Under the pieces are notes generated by a model that saw only the letters and a program-made list of their open reading frames with translations, was not told the origin of the DNA and did not search any database. Source: Rutidosis leptorrhynchoides (taxonomy: Eukaryota > Streptophyta > Magnoliopsida > Asterales > Asteraceae). From it: a stretch of DNA of 64,000 nucleotides. Shown one piece after another: positions 14,953-27,746 of the stretch; positions within the stretch are counted from its first letter, which is position 1, and every line of letters begins with the position of its first letter. The translations under genes and the position numbers were made by a program. The DNA is taken from NCBI RefSeq assembly GCF_046630445.1, contig NC_092341.1, forward strand, positions 256,356,501 to 256,420,500. Reading direction: 5' to 3'.

Positions 14953-17900
14953 AAGCTGAGGTAGATGGAGGAGTCGGGAAAAGGTGAGGATACTTTCGCA
15001 TCATTTGATCCTCTCGCTCCCAAGTAAACTCAGGTCCTCGTTTGGCATTCCATCGTACTCGTACAATCGGAATCTTGTTGCGTTTCAAAGTTTTGATCTC
15101 ACGATCCATAATCTCAACAGGTTCCTCCACAAAGTGGAGTTTGTCATCAATAGTAAGTTCTTCCAAAGGTATGATGAGTTCGGGTGCAGCAAGACACTTC
15201 TTCAAGTTTGACACATGGAAGGTAGGATGAACTGAGCTCAATTGTGCTGGTAGATCCAAACGGTATGCAACTGGTCCAACACGTTCCAAGATCTCGAATG
15301 GACCAATGTATCGTGGGTTCAACTTTCCACGTTTTCCAAAACGGATCACACCTTTCCAAGGTGCAACCTTCAACATTACACGATCACCAACATTAAATTC
15401 AAAGTCTTTCCGTTTAAGATCGGCATAGCTCTTTTGGCGATCACGGGCAGTCTTAAGTCTAGCTTGGATCTGAGCAATCTTCTCCGTGGTTTCGTGAACT
15501 ATCTCGGGTCCGGTGATTTGCTTTTCGCCTACTTCGGCCCAACAAATAGGAGATCGGCACTTACGACCATACAATGCTTCAAAAGGTGCAGCATTAATGC
15601 TTGAGTGATAACTGTTATTGTACGAGAATTCGGCGAGTGGCAAATGCCTTTCCCAGGCCTTTCCAAAATCAATGACACATGCACGCAACATGTCCTCCAA
15701 GGTCTGAATCGTTCGTTCACTTTGCCCGTCAGTCTGAGGATGATAAGCAGTACTCATGTCAAGACGAGTTCCCATGGCTTCTTGCAAAGAACGCCAAAAT
15801 CTGGAAGCAAAACGGGGATCGCGATCGGAGATGATTGATAAAGGTACACCATGACGAGATACAACCTCTTTGATGTACAGCTGAGCAAGTCTTTCCATTG
15901 TATCAGTTTCCTTCATCGCTAGGAAGTGTGCAGATTTGGTGAGGCGGTCAACAATAACCCAAATAGTATCGCATCCGCCCACCGTCTTCGGCAGCTTAGT
16001 AATGAAATCCATTGTGATCCTTTCCCACTTCCATTGTGGGATTTCCGGCTGTTGAAGTAACCCAGAAGGTCTCTGATGTTCGGCTTTAACCTTCGAGCAA
16101 GTCAAACACTTACCAACATAAGTCGCAACGTCCTTCTTAAGATTCGGCCACCAATACTGTTCTTTAAGGTCGTGGTACATCTTACCTGCACCGGGGTGAA
16201 TCGAATATCTCGATTTGTGTGCTTCATCAAGTATCAGGCTTCGTAGATCTCCATAGTAAGGTACCCAAATTCTTCCGGCATAACATCGGAGTCCAGACTC
16301 TCTAACCTCGAATCGAGAGACAAGTATGTTCAAATGCTCGTGAGATATGTTCTCCTCCTTGAGAGCCTCAACTTGGGCTACTCTGATCTGGTTGTTGAGG
16401 TTCGAGTGGATGGTGATGTTCAGAGCCCTAACACGGAGAGGTGCCGTCCTCTCCTTTCGGCTTAAAGCGTCAGCTACAACATTGGCCTTGCCAGGGTGAT
16501 AACGGAGTTCACAATCGTAGTCGTTGAGCGTCTCGATCCATCGACGCTGTCTCATATTCAATTGCTTCTGATCGAAGATGTGCTGGAGACTCTTGTGATC
16601 GGTGAAGATAGTGCTCTTAGTTCCATACAAATAATGTCTCCACAATTTGAGTGCAAAGACAACGGCTCCAAGTTCAAGATCATGTGTAGTGTAGTTCCGC
16701 TCGTGAATCTTCAATTGGCGGGAGGCATAGGCAATAACCTTTGATCGTTGCATCAGTACACAACCAAAACCACTCTTCGATGCATCGCAATAAACAACAA
16801 AGTCGTCACTGCCTTCAGGAAGTGATAGGATAGGTGCGGAGGTTAACTTCTTCTTCAAAGTTTGGAATGCTGATTCGTGTGTGGGCTCCCAAATGAACTT
16901 CTTGCCCTTGTGAGTCAGTGCGGTCAAAGGACGCGCAATCAGAGAAAATCCTTCGATAAACCTTCGATAATAACCGGCGAGACCTAGAAATTGGCGAATA
17001 TGCGTTGGAGTAGTGGGGGTCTCCCACTTGCTGATGGCTTCAATCTTGGCGGGATCAACTTTGATACCCTGGTCGCTCACAACATGACCTAAAAACTGTA
17101 CTTCCTTCAACCAAAATTCGCACTTGGAGAATTTGGCGTAAAGTTGCTCTTGTCTTAAGAGTTCAAGCACTAGTCGAAGGTGTTGCTCATGTTCTTCTTC
17201 GCTCTTAGAGTAGATGAGGATATCATCTATAAAGACGATAACAAACTTATCCAAGTAAGGCTTGCAGACACGATTCATGAGATCCATGAACACGGCAGGG
17301 GCATTTGTCAAACCGAATGGCATCACGAGGAACTCATAATGACCATAACGGGTCCTGAATGCAGTTTTCATCACGTCACTTTCCTTCACCCTCAGCTGGT
17401 GATATCCGGATCGCAAATCGATCTTTGAATAAACGCTCGATCCTTGTAGTTGATCAAAAAGATCATCAATTCGTGGAAGAGGATATCGATTCTTGATAGT
17501 CAATTTGTTGAGTTCACGGTAGTCGATACACATACGGAAGGATCCATCCTTCTTCTTTACAAACAACACAGGTGCGCCCCAAGGCGAGAAGCTTGGTTGG
17601 ATAAACCCTCGATCTAATAGCTCTTGTAGTTGACTCTGTAATTCTTGCATCTCGGAAGGTGCGAGTCTATAAGGTGCGCGAGCTACAGGTGCAGCTCCTG
17701 GCACTAAGTCAATCTGAAACTCTACTGCTCTCTGCGGCGGTAATCCAGGCAATTCCTCTGGGAAGACATCAGAAAATTCGTTCACAATTCGAACGTCGTT
17801 CACGTTCTTCATCTCAGTTTCTACCGCTTTCACATGTGCTAGGACAGCAAAGCGTCCCTTCTTCATAATCTTTTGCGCTTTCACGCAACTAATGAGGTTC

Positions 17901-19423
17901 AACTTCGAGGTACATCTCTCTCCATAGATAACCAGTGGTTCGCCATCTCCTTGTGGTATGCGAAGCGCTTTATCTCCACAGATAACATCGGCCTTTATCT
18001 TGCTCAACCAATCCATACCGACGATCGCGTCAAAACTTCCCAGTTTGATAGGTATCAAATCAATTTCGAAATCTGCACCAGCTATGTTGATAATAGCTCC
18101 ACGACTAATATGGTCAACCTTTTCAAGTTTTCCATTGGCTACCTCGACAAGCATACTTTCCTTCAAAGGAACTAACGACCAATCTAACTTATCACAGAAA
18201 TGTCTACACACATAGCTCCTATCGGCACCAGTATCAAATAGGACAGAAGCTAAAAGATTGTTGATCTTGAATATACCTGTCACCAAGTCGGGGTTGTCGC
18301 GAGCGTCCCTTGCATTAACATTGAAGGCTCTAGCACGTGGTGGTCCGCCATCCTTACGCTTGTTAGGACACTCGTTTCTGAAATGGCCCGTCTTTCCACA
18401 TTCATAACACTTCTTAGGCCCATTGTTGTTGTGGTTTGGCTTCACATTCAAAGTGGTAACCTTGCAATCCTTGCCAACATGTCCAGATCGTTGGCACTTC
18501 TCACAGATAACATTGCAATACCCAGTGTGGTGCTTGTAGCACCTATTGCATTGTGGTAAGGTTCCCTTGTAGTTCGGATTGGTACGGTTGTTGTTGTTGG
18601 GGTTGGTGTTGTTGTTGTGCATGTTGTTGTTTTGCCTAAACCCTTCATGTCGCTTTGCCGGGTTTTGATCATAGTTCCTACCCCTGTTGTTGTTGTGGTT
18701 GTTGTCCCATTTCCTCTTTTCACCACTAACAGTTTCAAACTTAGCCTTCTCCGGCTCGTCAAGGATGATTTGATTTAAGAGAGTATGCGCCATGCGCATT
18801 GCTTCGGGAACACTTGGTGGCTTGGATGAGGTAACATTACCCTTGATGGACTTAGGAAGTCCCGAGAAGTATTTCTCCAAACGCTTAAATTCGGGGGTGA
18901 CCATGGTTGGACACATAAGAGCCAATTCCAAAAACCTACGGTTGTAGCTGTTAAGGTCGTTCCCTACGGTCTTCAATTGCATAAATTCGATTTCCATCTT
19001 TTGAATCTCGGTTCTCGGACAGTATTCCTCGATCATAGCACATTTAAATTCTTCCCAAGGCGTAGCATACGCCTCATCAATTCCTTTCGCTTGGGCCATG
19101 GTATTCCACCATGTGAGCGCGCCATCAGACAGCGTGCAAGATGCAAATTTCGTTTTGTTAGCCTCAGAACAATTGCTAACCCTGAATACCGATTCCAACT
19201 TTTCGAACCATCTGGTGAGACCGACGGGTCCCTCAGTGCCACTGAAGTAGTGTGGCTTGCAGTTTTGGAATTCCTTGTAAGTACACCCATCTCGGACGAC
19301 AGGTGGATTGACAGGCGGTGGTGGTGGAACTTGGGGTTGTCTTTCAGCTAGTGCAGCAGCGACTCGCTCGTTAATCATTTCCTCAATTTGTGCCGCGGTG
19401 GGGATAGATCTCCCGTTGGCCAT
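14951..19423 (-). CDS. Gag-Pol polyprotein of element B
   Basis: 1490 aa, uninterrupted. Gag core at about 50-225 ([18 protein letters not shown]). Asn-rich linker, then zinc knuckles [14 protein letters not shown] (307-320) and [14 protein letters not shown] (339-352). Aspartic protease LFDTGADRS (395-403). Reverse transcriptase at about 590-780 with the catalytic FIDD box (731-734). RNase H with CDAS (879-882) and TDHKS (941-945). Integrase zinc finger (H1076...C1106, C1109) and catalytic triad D1139, D1200, E1236. The C-terminus (about 1432-1482, EIMDREIK...[17 protein letters not shown]) is chromodomain-like, as in Tekay/Del chromoviruses. The protein makes the particle, copies the RNA and integrates the cDNA. 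The start was chosen as the first Met of the frame; no upstream coding extension is visible. Confidence 0.95.
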   Translation of the reverse strand: MANGRSIPTAAQIEEMINERVAAALAERQPQVPPPPPVNPPVVRDGCTYKEFQNCKPHYFSGTEGPVGLTRWFEKLESVFRVSNCSEANKTKFASCTLSDGALTWWNTMAQAKGIDEAYATPWEEFKCAMIEEYCPRTEIQKMEIEFMQLKTVGNDLNSYNRRFLELALMCPTMVTPEFKRLEKYFSGLPKSIKGNVTSSKPPSVPEAMRMAHTLLNQIILDEPEKAKFETVSGEKRKWDNNHNNNRGRNYDQNPAKRHEGFRQNNNMHNNNTNPNNNNRTNPNYKGTLPQCNRCYKHHTGYCNVICEKCQRSGHVGKDCKVTTLNVKPNHNNNGPKKCYECGKTGHFRNECPNKRKDGGPPRARAFNVNARDARDNPDLVTGIFKINNLLASVLFDTGADRSYVCRHFCDKLDWSLVPLKESMLVEVANGKLEKVDHISRGAIINIAGADFEIDLIPIKLGSFDAIVGMDWLSKIKADVICGDKALRIPQGDGEPLVIYGERCTSKLNLISCVKAQKIMKKGRFAVLAHVKAVETEMKNVNDVRIVNEFSDVFPEELPGLPPQRAVEFQIDLVPGAAPVARAPYRLAPSEMQELQSQLQELLDRGFIQPSFSPWGAPVLFVKKKDGSFRMCIDYRELNKLTIKNRYPLPRIDDLFDQLQGSSVYSKIDLRSGYHQLRVKESDVMKTAFRTRYGHYEFLVMPFGLTNAPAVFMDLMNRVCKPYLDKFVIVFIDDILIYSKSEEEHEQHLRLVLELLRQEQLYAKFSKCEFWLKEVQFLGHVVSDQGIKVDPAKIEAISKWETPTTPTHIRQFLGLAGYYRRFIEGFSLIARPLTALTHKGKKFIWEPTHESAFQTLKKKLTSAPILSLPEGSDDFVVYCDASKSGFGCVLMQRSKVIAYASRQLKIHERNYTTHDLELGAVVFALKLWRHYLYGTKSTIFTDHKSLQHIFDQKQLNMRQRRWIETLNDYDCELRYHPGKANVVADALSRKERTAPLRVRALNITIHSNLNNQIRVAQVEALKEENISHEHLNILVSRFEVRESGLRCYAGRIWVPYYGDLRSLILDEAHKSRYSIHPGAGKMYHDLKEQYWWPNLKKDVATYVGKCLTCSKVKAEHQRPSGLLQQPEIPQWKWERITMDFITKLPKTVGGCDTIWVIVDRLTKSAHFLAMKETDTMERLAQLYIKEVVSRHGVPLSIISDRDPRFASRFWRSLQEAMGTRLDMSTAYHPQTDGQSERTIQTLEDMLRACVIDFGKAWERHLPLAEFSYNNSYHSSINAAPFEALYGRKCRSPICWAEVGEKQITGPEIVHETTEKIAQIQARLKTARDRQKSYADLKRKDFEFNVGDRVMLKVAPWKGVIRFGKRGKLNPRYIGPFEILERVGPVAYRLDLPAQLSSVHPTFHVSNLKKCLAAPELIIPLEELTIDDKLHFVEEPVEIMDREIKTLKRNKIPIVRVRWNAKRGPEFTWEREDQMMRKYPHLFPTPPSTSA

Positions 19424-19720
19424 GATGTTCTATACAAACATTTTGACTCAAGTCAAAATCCATTATGCAAATAATAATAATATAGTATATAACAACCAAC
19501 ATGAAAACAGCACAACACATGTTGATTAAGTAATGCAAGCATATATAAGTACCACAAAACCATGATATGATAACGTAAATAGAACACTTGCGCACAAAGT
19601 AACAACACAAATTCCATTCATTAATGATAATAAGTTCATACATTACAATAAGTTCGTACATTACATAAGTGAAATATGAAATTACAAAAGAGATTACAAT
19701 ACAGAATCTAGTACAAAGTC
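19424..19720 (-). other. Spacer between leader ORF and gag in element B
   Basis: About 300 bp of A/T-rich sequence with no recognisable gene. The open frame that spans part of it (19383-19661) shows no domain. Confidence 0.5.
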
Positions 19721-20521
19721 CTACGGCGATGGTGGGTACAAGATGTCCAAAACATGAGCCAACTGCTCCTCGAGCTCAGTAACTCGAGTCTGGAGAATCT
19801 CAATCTCCCGCCTCATTTCCTCATTAGAGGAAGATGGTGGGGCAGGTGGTGCTGGCGGTGCAGGTGGAGCCGGTGGTGCTGAAGTGGATGGTCCGGCTCT
19901 GGGTGGGGACGGTAATATCAGTGGGTCGGCGGGGTACGGCACCAGCCGTTTACGAGCAGTGATCCTACGACGCCGACCATAAGCGTCAGTGACAGTACGA
20001 CCAGGAATTATGCCAGCGAAGCGATACCGCTTCTTCGGCGGGGTAGAAGGTGCCTGAATCGGTCGGTCAGCGGGATCCTCCTCATCACTGGAGTCGTCAG
20101 ATGAGGTGTCGTCTGAAGAAGCATCGGTGGAAGAACCGTCGTCTGAATCATGCGGTGGTGGCGCGGGTGGCTCAACATATCCGAAAGCGGCCAACATCTG
20201 TCGGTGTCGGCCTGGCGTAATCACGGCTAAGCGGCCGTCGGCAGTGCGTCGGCAAGGTGTGCGCCAGTGGTTACGGAAGGGACCTTCCCCGAACTCCGCG
20301 GGGATCTCCATGCCACCAATGCGAGCCAGTTGCCTCAGGGGTCTGGAAGAAGACGTCGGGATAGGCACACTAGAGCTAGCTCCAGAACTAGAGGCGCCGG
20401 GGTCGCCAGTGGGTGTTGGGGCCGGAATGTCGGCAGCAGCAGCAGTAGCAACAGGTGCAGCAGTGGGTGGAACAACGGGGCCTGAGCCGCTCGGGATGTC
20501 AGTAGGTGGAACGTCCGACAT
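19721..20521 (-). CDS. Additional leader ORF of element B, GC-rich, coiled-coil end
   Basis: An open frame between PBS and gag. It is 275 codons from the first Met at 20548; I prefer the internal Met at 20521 (MSDVPPTDIPSG, about 266 aa). N-terminal third: Pro/Ala/Ser/Thr-rich and disordered-looking. Middle: a folded-looking block (EFGEGPFRNHWRTPCRR ... PGRHRQMLAAFGYVEPP), then an acidic Ser/Asp run. Next a basic patch (AYGRRRRITARKRL) and PAPPAPP repeats. It ends in a short heptad-like coiled coil (EEMRREIEILQTRVTELEEQL). It is visibly more GC-rich than the rest of the element. I recognise no family. Position and order resemble the leader ORF of element C. Being open in an intact young element makes translation plausible; function is unknown. 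Confidence 0.65.
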   Translation of the reverse strand: MSDVPPTDIPSGSGPVVPPTAAPVATAAAADIPAPTPTGDPGASSSGASSSVPIPTSSSRPLRQLARIGGMEIPAEFGEGPFRNHWRTPCRRTADGRLAVITPGRHRQMLAAFGYVEPPAPPPHDSDDGSSTDASSDDTSSDDSSDEEDPADRPIQAPSTPPKKRYRFAGIIPGRTVTDAYGRRRRITARKRLVPYPADPLILPSPPRAGPSTSAPPAPPAPPAPPAPPSSSNEEMRREIEILQTRVTELEEQLAHVLDILYPPSP

Positions 20522-20844
20522 CTGAACAAGGAAAAATAAATTTTCCATGTCAGTATGTCATAAAGCAAGCAAATAATAGGCCAACAGTTTAAATCATGTA
20601 TAACAATAAGTAGCATGGCATTATCAGTAATCGTACGAAACTAGCATGCAATCGAAAGTAAGTATTAGCATGCAGTAGTGAAATCACGTAGTAGCATACG
20701 GCATATAGCAGTAACAGTAAGCAGCAGCATGCAGTAAGTTCAGCGAAAACAAGTAAACTAACAAGTTGTAGATTAGCCCTATTAGTGAATCCTACTCGGG
20801 TCGGTCTTAGACTCACTAATGCATCCTAATTCCCTACAACCAAT
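20522..20844 (-). other. Element B leader upstream of ORF
   Basis: Non-coding leader between PBS and the additional ORF. It contains repeated 'gcagca' and 'tagcatg' phrases. The PBS-proximal part reads 'gcattagtgagtctaagacc' on the minus strand and resembles the leaders of C and E. Confidence 0.5.
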
Positions 20845-20856
20845 GCTCTGATACCA
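20845..20856 (-). other. Element B primer-binding site (tRNA-iMet)
   Basis: TGGTATCAGAGC on the minus strand, 2 nt inside the 5' LTR. It is perfectly complementary to the 3' end of plant initiator tRNA-Met and fixes the minus orientation. Confidence 0.93.
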
Positions 20857-20858
20857 AA

Positions 20859-23555
20859 TGTGACGCCCCGTACTAAATCATCATGTACGGACCATCAACA
20901 ACAGGATCATTACAAGGTTAAGTACTATATGCGTTTTCAAAATAGAGTTTACATTCATAAATAAAAGTGATGTCATAACATACATCAATTGTTTTACAAA
21001 TCCAAAGTATGCTTCGCTAAGTAGAAGCATTAAATAAGTGTACGTGACCATAATGGTCGTTACATAACATAAGTTCATAAGTAAAAAGTTTGAATGCAAC
21101 ATAAGTAGTCATGCGATAACAACTCTAGGCAGCGGGTTCTACAGCACGACTAGTAAGATAGCAGAAGCGACTTCAAGCACCTGAGAAAATACATGCTTAA
21201 AAAGGTCAACACAAAGGTTGGTGAGCTATAGTTTAAGTATAACAGTAATGTAAGTAGGCCACGAGATTTCAGTGCTACAACGAGCGTTTCAAAAGTATGT
21301 AAAAGTATATGCTTAACCGTGGGCACCCGGTAACTAACTTAACGTTTAATGTACCCCCTTAAAGTGCACTTGGCAAGTGCGTATAACCTCGAAGTATTAA
21401 ACACTCGTTAAATGCTAGCGCTACTAGCCCGAGTGGGGATGTCAAACCCTATGGATCCATATCTAAGATTCGCGTTCACCGGTTCATAAACCAATGATTA
21501 AACGTTACCGAGCTAAAGGGAATGTTTCTGCCGTTATATAACCCACACATATATAAGTTTAAGTACTCGTGCCTAGTATGTAAAACATAAAATCCGCATG
21601 TATTCTCAGTTCCCAAAATGTTAAAGTAAAAAGGGAATGCTATAACTCACAATGATTAGTAGTAATGGTAAGGTAGTAGTCGGAAAGTGGTGTGCAAGTA
21701 ACGGTCCAATCGTCCTCAACCTAAGTCAAATAGCACTAAGTCAATAAGTCGTCTCAAAAGGTTTACAAGTACGTAATTAAGGTCATAAGGGTCATCATCA
21801 ATCATCATTAAATAAAAGGTAACAAGTAAGACTCGTTTATGAAAGTCGTTTTAAACAAAGGCTGACTTCGGTCAGTCACCACGGCCTCTACCCTTACTGA
21901 ATTAAGGTGAGACCAGTGGTCATGGCTCCGTCTATGAGTCCCTTAAGTGTGGTAAAATTTACAGAAGCAAACTCGTCTTGGTTTGACCGTGGCGACGGTC
22001 TAAGTGCGAGTAGGTCAGAAATTTCTGCACAACGTTAAAGGACATGGTAACGATCGGAGGGCCGTAAATCCTAAACCGTAACTCGGATTAAGACGAGTCC
22101 TATATGAAAAGTTATCTACTCGAAAAGTTCTATCTAAAAATCAAGGTTAGAACAGCCCAGGTCTACTGGTCTGTTCCAGAAGCAGTAGGTCAGAAACATT
22201 TGGACAGAAACAGTAAGTTTTGAAGAGTTCCGGTTGTCTCGGTGCTTGATGTTCATCACGGTTCTCATCCTTGATGCGTATAGCTTCAAGTGTACAACTC
22301 GTTGATGTGTTAACATCATCTTGACCAAGGTTTGTCCATCATAACTCAAGTGCAAGTGTTGTAAGTGTTTGATGAACCAAGGTTACATGTAAGTTTATGA
22401 ACAAGTTCATGAACACTAAGAAAGATCACAACCAAGTGTTGGATCCATGATACTTGCACCAAAGTGTAAGCTCTTGTTGGCTTCATGTCCTTGTTCAAAT
22501 GTGTAGTAAGCAACTAATCAATAAGAAATAAAGAAAATGAATGATAAGCCTAAACCGACCATGAAGGTGGTATTCTAGTAACATACAACAAACAAGAACA
22601 CAAGTAACAATTATAAAGATTATAAACTTTAAATCTTTTGAAACAAAATATGTAGAACATAACTAGATAGATTATGTTCTTGATGTTCTTGTCATAACAA
22701 GATAAAGATGAAGAATCAAAACTAGAAAGTTTGATCTTGTAACTTAGTAAATAAAGACAAGTAAGTAAGTAAATAATAACTAGTAACTAACAAGTAATCA
22801 AAGACAAGTAACTTAAGATGATGATGATTATGTTCATGTAGAAATCAGTTTTTACCAACAAAGAAAAGAAGAAAAGAAGTTGTTACTTACAAGAAAGAAA
22901 GAAGAACTTGAGAGGAAAAGAGAGAAGAAAATTGCAAGTAAAGTGTGTGTGTGTTTGAATGAGAGATACAAGGAATGAAGTAATGAATAAATGAAAGCAT
23001 AAGACCTCTCTAAAGGCCTCCAATTTTCGGCCAGCTGCAGCAAAATAGGGGGAAGAGGTTTGTTTTGTGGTTACTAAGGTGTTAAAGCTTCAAAAGTTGG
23101 TTAAAGAGTGGTTATACATGGGGATTATGGCATGACTAGATTCCAAATGTTCAAACCAACTAGTTACAAGTCCTAAGTAATACTTACACTTTGAAAGAGT
23201 GGGCTAAAGGTCCATTAATAAATGTAGGGTGGGCTTGTGAGTCTTATTCAAGAGTCCATTACACTAATTAAAGCCCAAGTTGCAAATAATCCAAATAAGT
23301 TCAACTTAAGCCCAAGTAATTAACCTATCACATTAGTTAATTAAAATGATTAATAAAATTAATCATGAATGTAAATAATATCTTAAAATATTATTCGTGC
23401 AAGTTCCGGGTGTCACAAAGACGTTTCGGGCATTTAAAGTTCAAGTACGGGCAATTAAAGCAACATGTAAATGTAATAACATACATTCGTTAAATCAAGC
23501 GTATTAATAATAATAATTATTAATAAATAACGTTGGTAAAACCAGGGTCGTTACA
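20859..23555 (-). repeat. Element B 5' LTR
   Basis: 2697 bp. The apparently identical copy of 12219-14915, followed by TSD caaat at 23556-23560. It carries the promoter for the element; the CTCAG|GT block lies at 21179-21183. Confidence 0.95.
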
Positions 23556-23560
23556 CAAAT

Positions 23561-26500
23561 GCTAACCCCCGGAATGAAATAGTTAAAGCCATTACCACAA
23601 GAAGTGGTATTACACTTAAACCACCTGAAATACCTGTAATTTCTGATGACTCTATTCCTACTCCACAAGAACCACAATCTGAGCAAGATAAGGAAACATA
23701 ACCGGTAGTTGAAAAGGTTAATGAAGATAACACAGTTAAGGCTAAACCTTATGTTAAACCATACCAACCACCACTTCCTTACCCGAGTAAAATGAGAAAA
23801 GAAAGACTTGAAGCCGAGCAATCCAAATTCTTGGATATGTTTAAACAAATAAATGTAAATCTTCCTTTCATTGATGTAATATCAGGAATGCCTAGATATG
23901 CTAAATTTCTAAAAGATCTAATCACAAATAGAAATAAAATGGAAGAACTCTCGGCTGTTACTATAAATGCAAATTATTCTGCAGTACTATTGAATAAGAT
24001 ACCATAAAAATTATCAGATCCAGGAAGTTTCACAATTCCATGTTTTCTGGGTAGTCTTAGTTCAATAGAAGCATTGGCAGACTTAGGTGCTAGTATAAAT
24101 TTAATGCCATATTCACTATACACTAAACTAGACCTTGGAGAATTGAAACCAACACGAATAAGCATACAACTAGCCGATCGATCAGTAAAATATCCTAGAG
24201 GGATAATGGAGAACATGCTAGTTAAAGTTGGTACTTTAGTATTTCTAGTAGATTTTGTTATTCTAGACATGGAAGAAGATTCTCGAGTTCCTCTCATATT
24301 AGGAAGACCATTCTTAAACACGGCTAAAGCAATAATAGACGTGTTCGGTAAGAAATTGACCCTAAGTATAGAGGACGAGAGTGTTACCTTTTCTGTTGAC
24401 AGAGCCATGCAACAACCGCAATCTGCAGATGATACATGTTATTACATTCAAACTATAGATTCACATGCAGAATTGTTAGAAGAATTTCCAGAATTACAAG
24501 GAACAGGAGAATCTTCTTTAGGAGAAGGAACTGAACCAATTGATGAAACTGAAATGTTAGCTACACTCATGGCTAATGGATATGAACCAATAACAGAAGA
24601 AATTCAAATGCTAAAAGAAGAAGATAGACATCGATACAAATCATCGATAGAAGAACCACCGACATTAGAGTTAAAGCCACTTCCAAACCATTTGGAATAT
24701 GCTTATTTACATGGTGAATCTGAATTACCTGTAATAATATCGTCTTCTCTTACTGAAAATGAAAAATCTCAACTCATTTCTGTGCTAAAAGCTCATAAAC
24801 CAGCTATTGCATGGAAGATTCATGATATTAAAGGAATAAGTCCTTCGTATTGCACACATAAAATCCTTATGGAAGAAGGTCATAAAACATATGTGCAACG
24901 CCAACGAAGACTAAATCCGAATATGCAAGATGTTGTTAAGAAAGAAATTATTAAACTGCTTGATGCAGGTTTAATTTATCCAATCTCTGATAGTCCATGA
25001 GTAAGCCTAGTTCAATGCGTACCTAAGAAGGGTGGCATGACTGTCATCACAAATAAAAAAAATGAGCTTATTCCTACTAGGACTGTAACAGGATGGCGTG
25101 TTTGTATAGATTATAGTAAATTAAATGACGCCACCAGAAAAGATCACTTTCCCTTACATTTCATTGATCAAATGTTGGAAAGATTAGCCAGAAATAGTTA
25201 CTATTGTTTTCTTGACGGTTTTTCCGGATATTTTCAAATTCCAATAGCACCCGAGGACCAAGAGAAAACCATGTTCACGTGCCCTTATGGTACTTTTGCT
25301 TACAAACGCATGCCATTTGGACTTTGCAACGCCCCTGCAACCTTTCAAAGGTGCATGATGGCGATTTTTCACGACATGATAGAAGAATGCATGGAAGTTT
25401 TCATGGATGACTTTTTAGTCTTCTGTGATACTTTTGAAACATGTCTAGTCAATCTTGAACGAATGCTTATTAGATGCGAACAATCAAATCTAGTTCTTAA
25501 TTGGGAGAAATGCCATTTCATGGTTAGAGAAGGCATCGTTCTTGGTCATAAAATTTAAAAAGAAGGAATTGAAGTGGATAGAGCTACAGTAGATGTAATT
25601 GCTAAACTTCCACATCCCATCAATGTTAGAGGAGTTAAGAGTTTTCTAGGGCATGCCGGTTTTTACCGACGTTTCATAAAAGATTTTTCAAAAATTGCCA
25701 CTCCTATGAATAAACTCCTAGAAAAGGATGCTCCATTCATCTTTTCGGATGAATACATCAAATCTTTTAATATTCTTAAAGAAAAACTCACTAATGCGCC
25801 GATCATGATAACTCCAAATTGGAATCTACCATTTGAACTCATGTGCGATGCAAGTGATTTTGCAATGGGAGCCGTTTTAGGTCAAAGGATTGAAAAACGA
25901 TTTCAACCTATTTATTATGCTAGTAAGACGTTACAAGGAGCACAAACGAATTACACAACTACTAAAAAAGAACTCCTTGCTATTGTCTTTGCTTTTGACA
26001 AATTTCGTTCATATCTCTTTCTAGCTAAAACGGTGGTCTATACTGACCATTCTGCTCTTAGATACCTATTTTCAAAACAAGATGCCAAACCACGATTAAT
26101 CCGTTAGATCTTACTCTTACAAGAGTTCGATATTGAAATCCGAGATAAAAAGGGAGCATAAAATCTCGCCGTTGATCATCTTTCTCTTCTTGAAAATCCT
26201 GAATTAGAAGTTCTAAATGAATCGGCCATACAAGACAACTTTCCTGATGAATATCTATTGAAGATAGATTATAATGAAATTTCATGGTTTGCAGACTATG
26301 CAAACTATTTAGTATGTAGATTCCTTGAAAAAGGGTTGTCGTACCAAAAACGAAAGAAATTCTTTAGTGATATAAAACACTATTTCTGGGAAGATCCACA
26401 TTTGTTTAAAAGTTGTCCCGATGGAATAATACGCCAATGTGTATTTGGGGATGAAGCCAGTCAAATCTTAAACCATTGTCACACAGGACCAACAGGAGGG

Positions 26501-27574
26501 CATTATGGGCCTCAACTTACAGCAAGAAAAGTTTACGATGCTGGATTCTATTGGCCTACAATTTTCAAAGACGCACACCTTCTTTGCAAATCTTGTGATG
26601 CATGTCAAAGGGCCAGAAAAATAAGTCAACATGATGAAATGCCACAAAATGTCATTCAAGTATGTGAAGTATTTGACGTTTGGGGTATTGACTTTATGGG
26701 TCCATTTCCAAAATCTCATAATAATCTATACATTCTCGTTGCCATTGATTATATATCTAAATGGGCGGAAGCACAAGCTCTCCCAACTAACGATGCACGA
26801 GTTGTAGTCAACTTCTTAAAATGTCTCTATGCAAGGTTTGGAACACCGAAGGCTTTAATAAGTGATCGGGGTACTCATTTTTGTAACAATCAACTTGAGA
26901 AAGTTCTCAAAAGATATGGAGTAACTCATAAAATTTCAACCGTTTATCATCCACAAACAAGTGGACAAGTTGAAAATACCAACCGAGCTTTAAAACGTAT
27001 TCTAGAGAAAACCGTAGGATCAAATCCGAAGGAATGGTCCATAAAATTGAAGGATACACTCTGGGCTTTTAGAATAGCCTACAAAACTCCAATTGGAACC
27101 ACACCTTTTAAACTCGTTTACGGAAAAGCATGTCATCTTCCACTAGAAATTGAACACAAAGCATTTTGGGCTTTGAAGACATGTAATCTTGATTTACATG
27201 AAGCTGTACGTCTACGGTTAAGTCAATTAAACGAATTAGAAGAATTAAGACATGAAGCATATGAAAATTCGTTAATCTATAAAGAAAGAACGAAGAAATG
27301 ACATGATAAAAGAATCAGAAGTTCAAAAGAATTTAAAGAAGGAGACAGAGTTCTTCTTTTCAATTCACGATTTAAGCTATTTCCTGGAAAATTGAAATCA
27401 AGATGGTCTGGACCATTCATAGTCAAAAGAGTTTTTCCATACGGAACAATAGAGTTAATAAATTCAAATGGGATTGAATTTAAAGTTAATGGCCATAGAG
27501 TTAAACATTACATAGATAATCCAATGGAAGTTGAAGATGAAGTTAATCACAATTTCGATACCACAACTAACTAA
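23561..27574 (+). pseudogene. Element A pol (protease-RT-RNase H-integrase), multiple stops
   Basis: One frame continuous with gag across the B insertion, ending TAA at 27572-27574. Premature stops: 23699, 24005, 24998, 25556, 26105, 26159 and 27299. Domains: TTRSG block at the start; protease with LADLGASINLMP near 24080; RT with VCIDYSKLND, MPFGLCNAPATFQ and catalytic FMDD (near 25402); RNase H with MCDASDFAMG (near 25840) and YTDHSALRYLF. Integrase has a zinc finger ([12 protein letters not shown] ... CKSCDAC), then D in WGIDFMGP, D in ISDRGTHF and E in [10 protein letters not shown], all catalytic positions kept. The order and wording fit Athila. No frameshift was found, so decay is by point substitutions. 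Confidence 0.9.
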
Positions 27575-27746
27575 GTGTGGGAAGTTTCCAATCTTTTTTG
27601 GGTAATATTTATTTCTGTTAGATTTAGATATTCTGTTTTCGTGTAGTTTCCGAGAATGGAATCCGAATGGTCTTTCCCTAGCAGACCCTAAAGAACTAGT
27701 CTTCTTCCTCCATTCTGAATTTTTATTTTCTTTTAGGTTTTACGAG

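Larger units (their letters stand above)
12219..23555 (-). mobile_element. Intact-looking Tekay/Del-type chromovirus 'B'
   Basis: It is bounded by the perfect TSD CAAAT (12214-12218 and 23556-23560). Its 2697-bp LTRs (12219-14915 and 20859-23555, TGTGACGCC...GTTACA) sit exactly 8640 bp apart, and I saw no difference between them in line-by-line reading. PBS, PPT, a leader ORF and an uninterrupted gag-pol are all present on the minus strand. It inserted into the gag end of element A. LTR identity and open frames indicate a very recent insertion, potentially autonomous. Confidence 0.95.
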
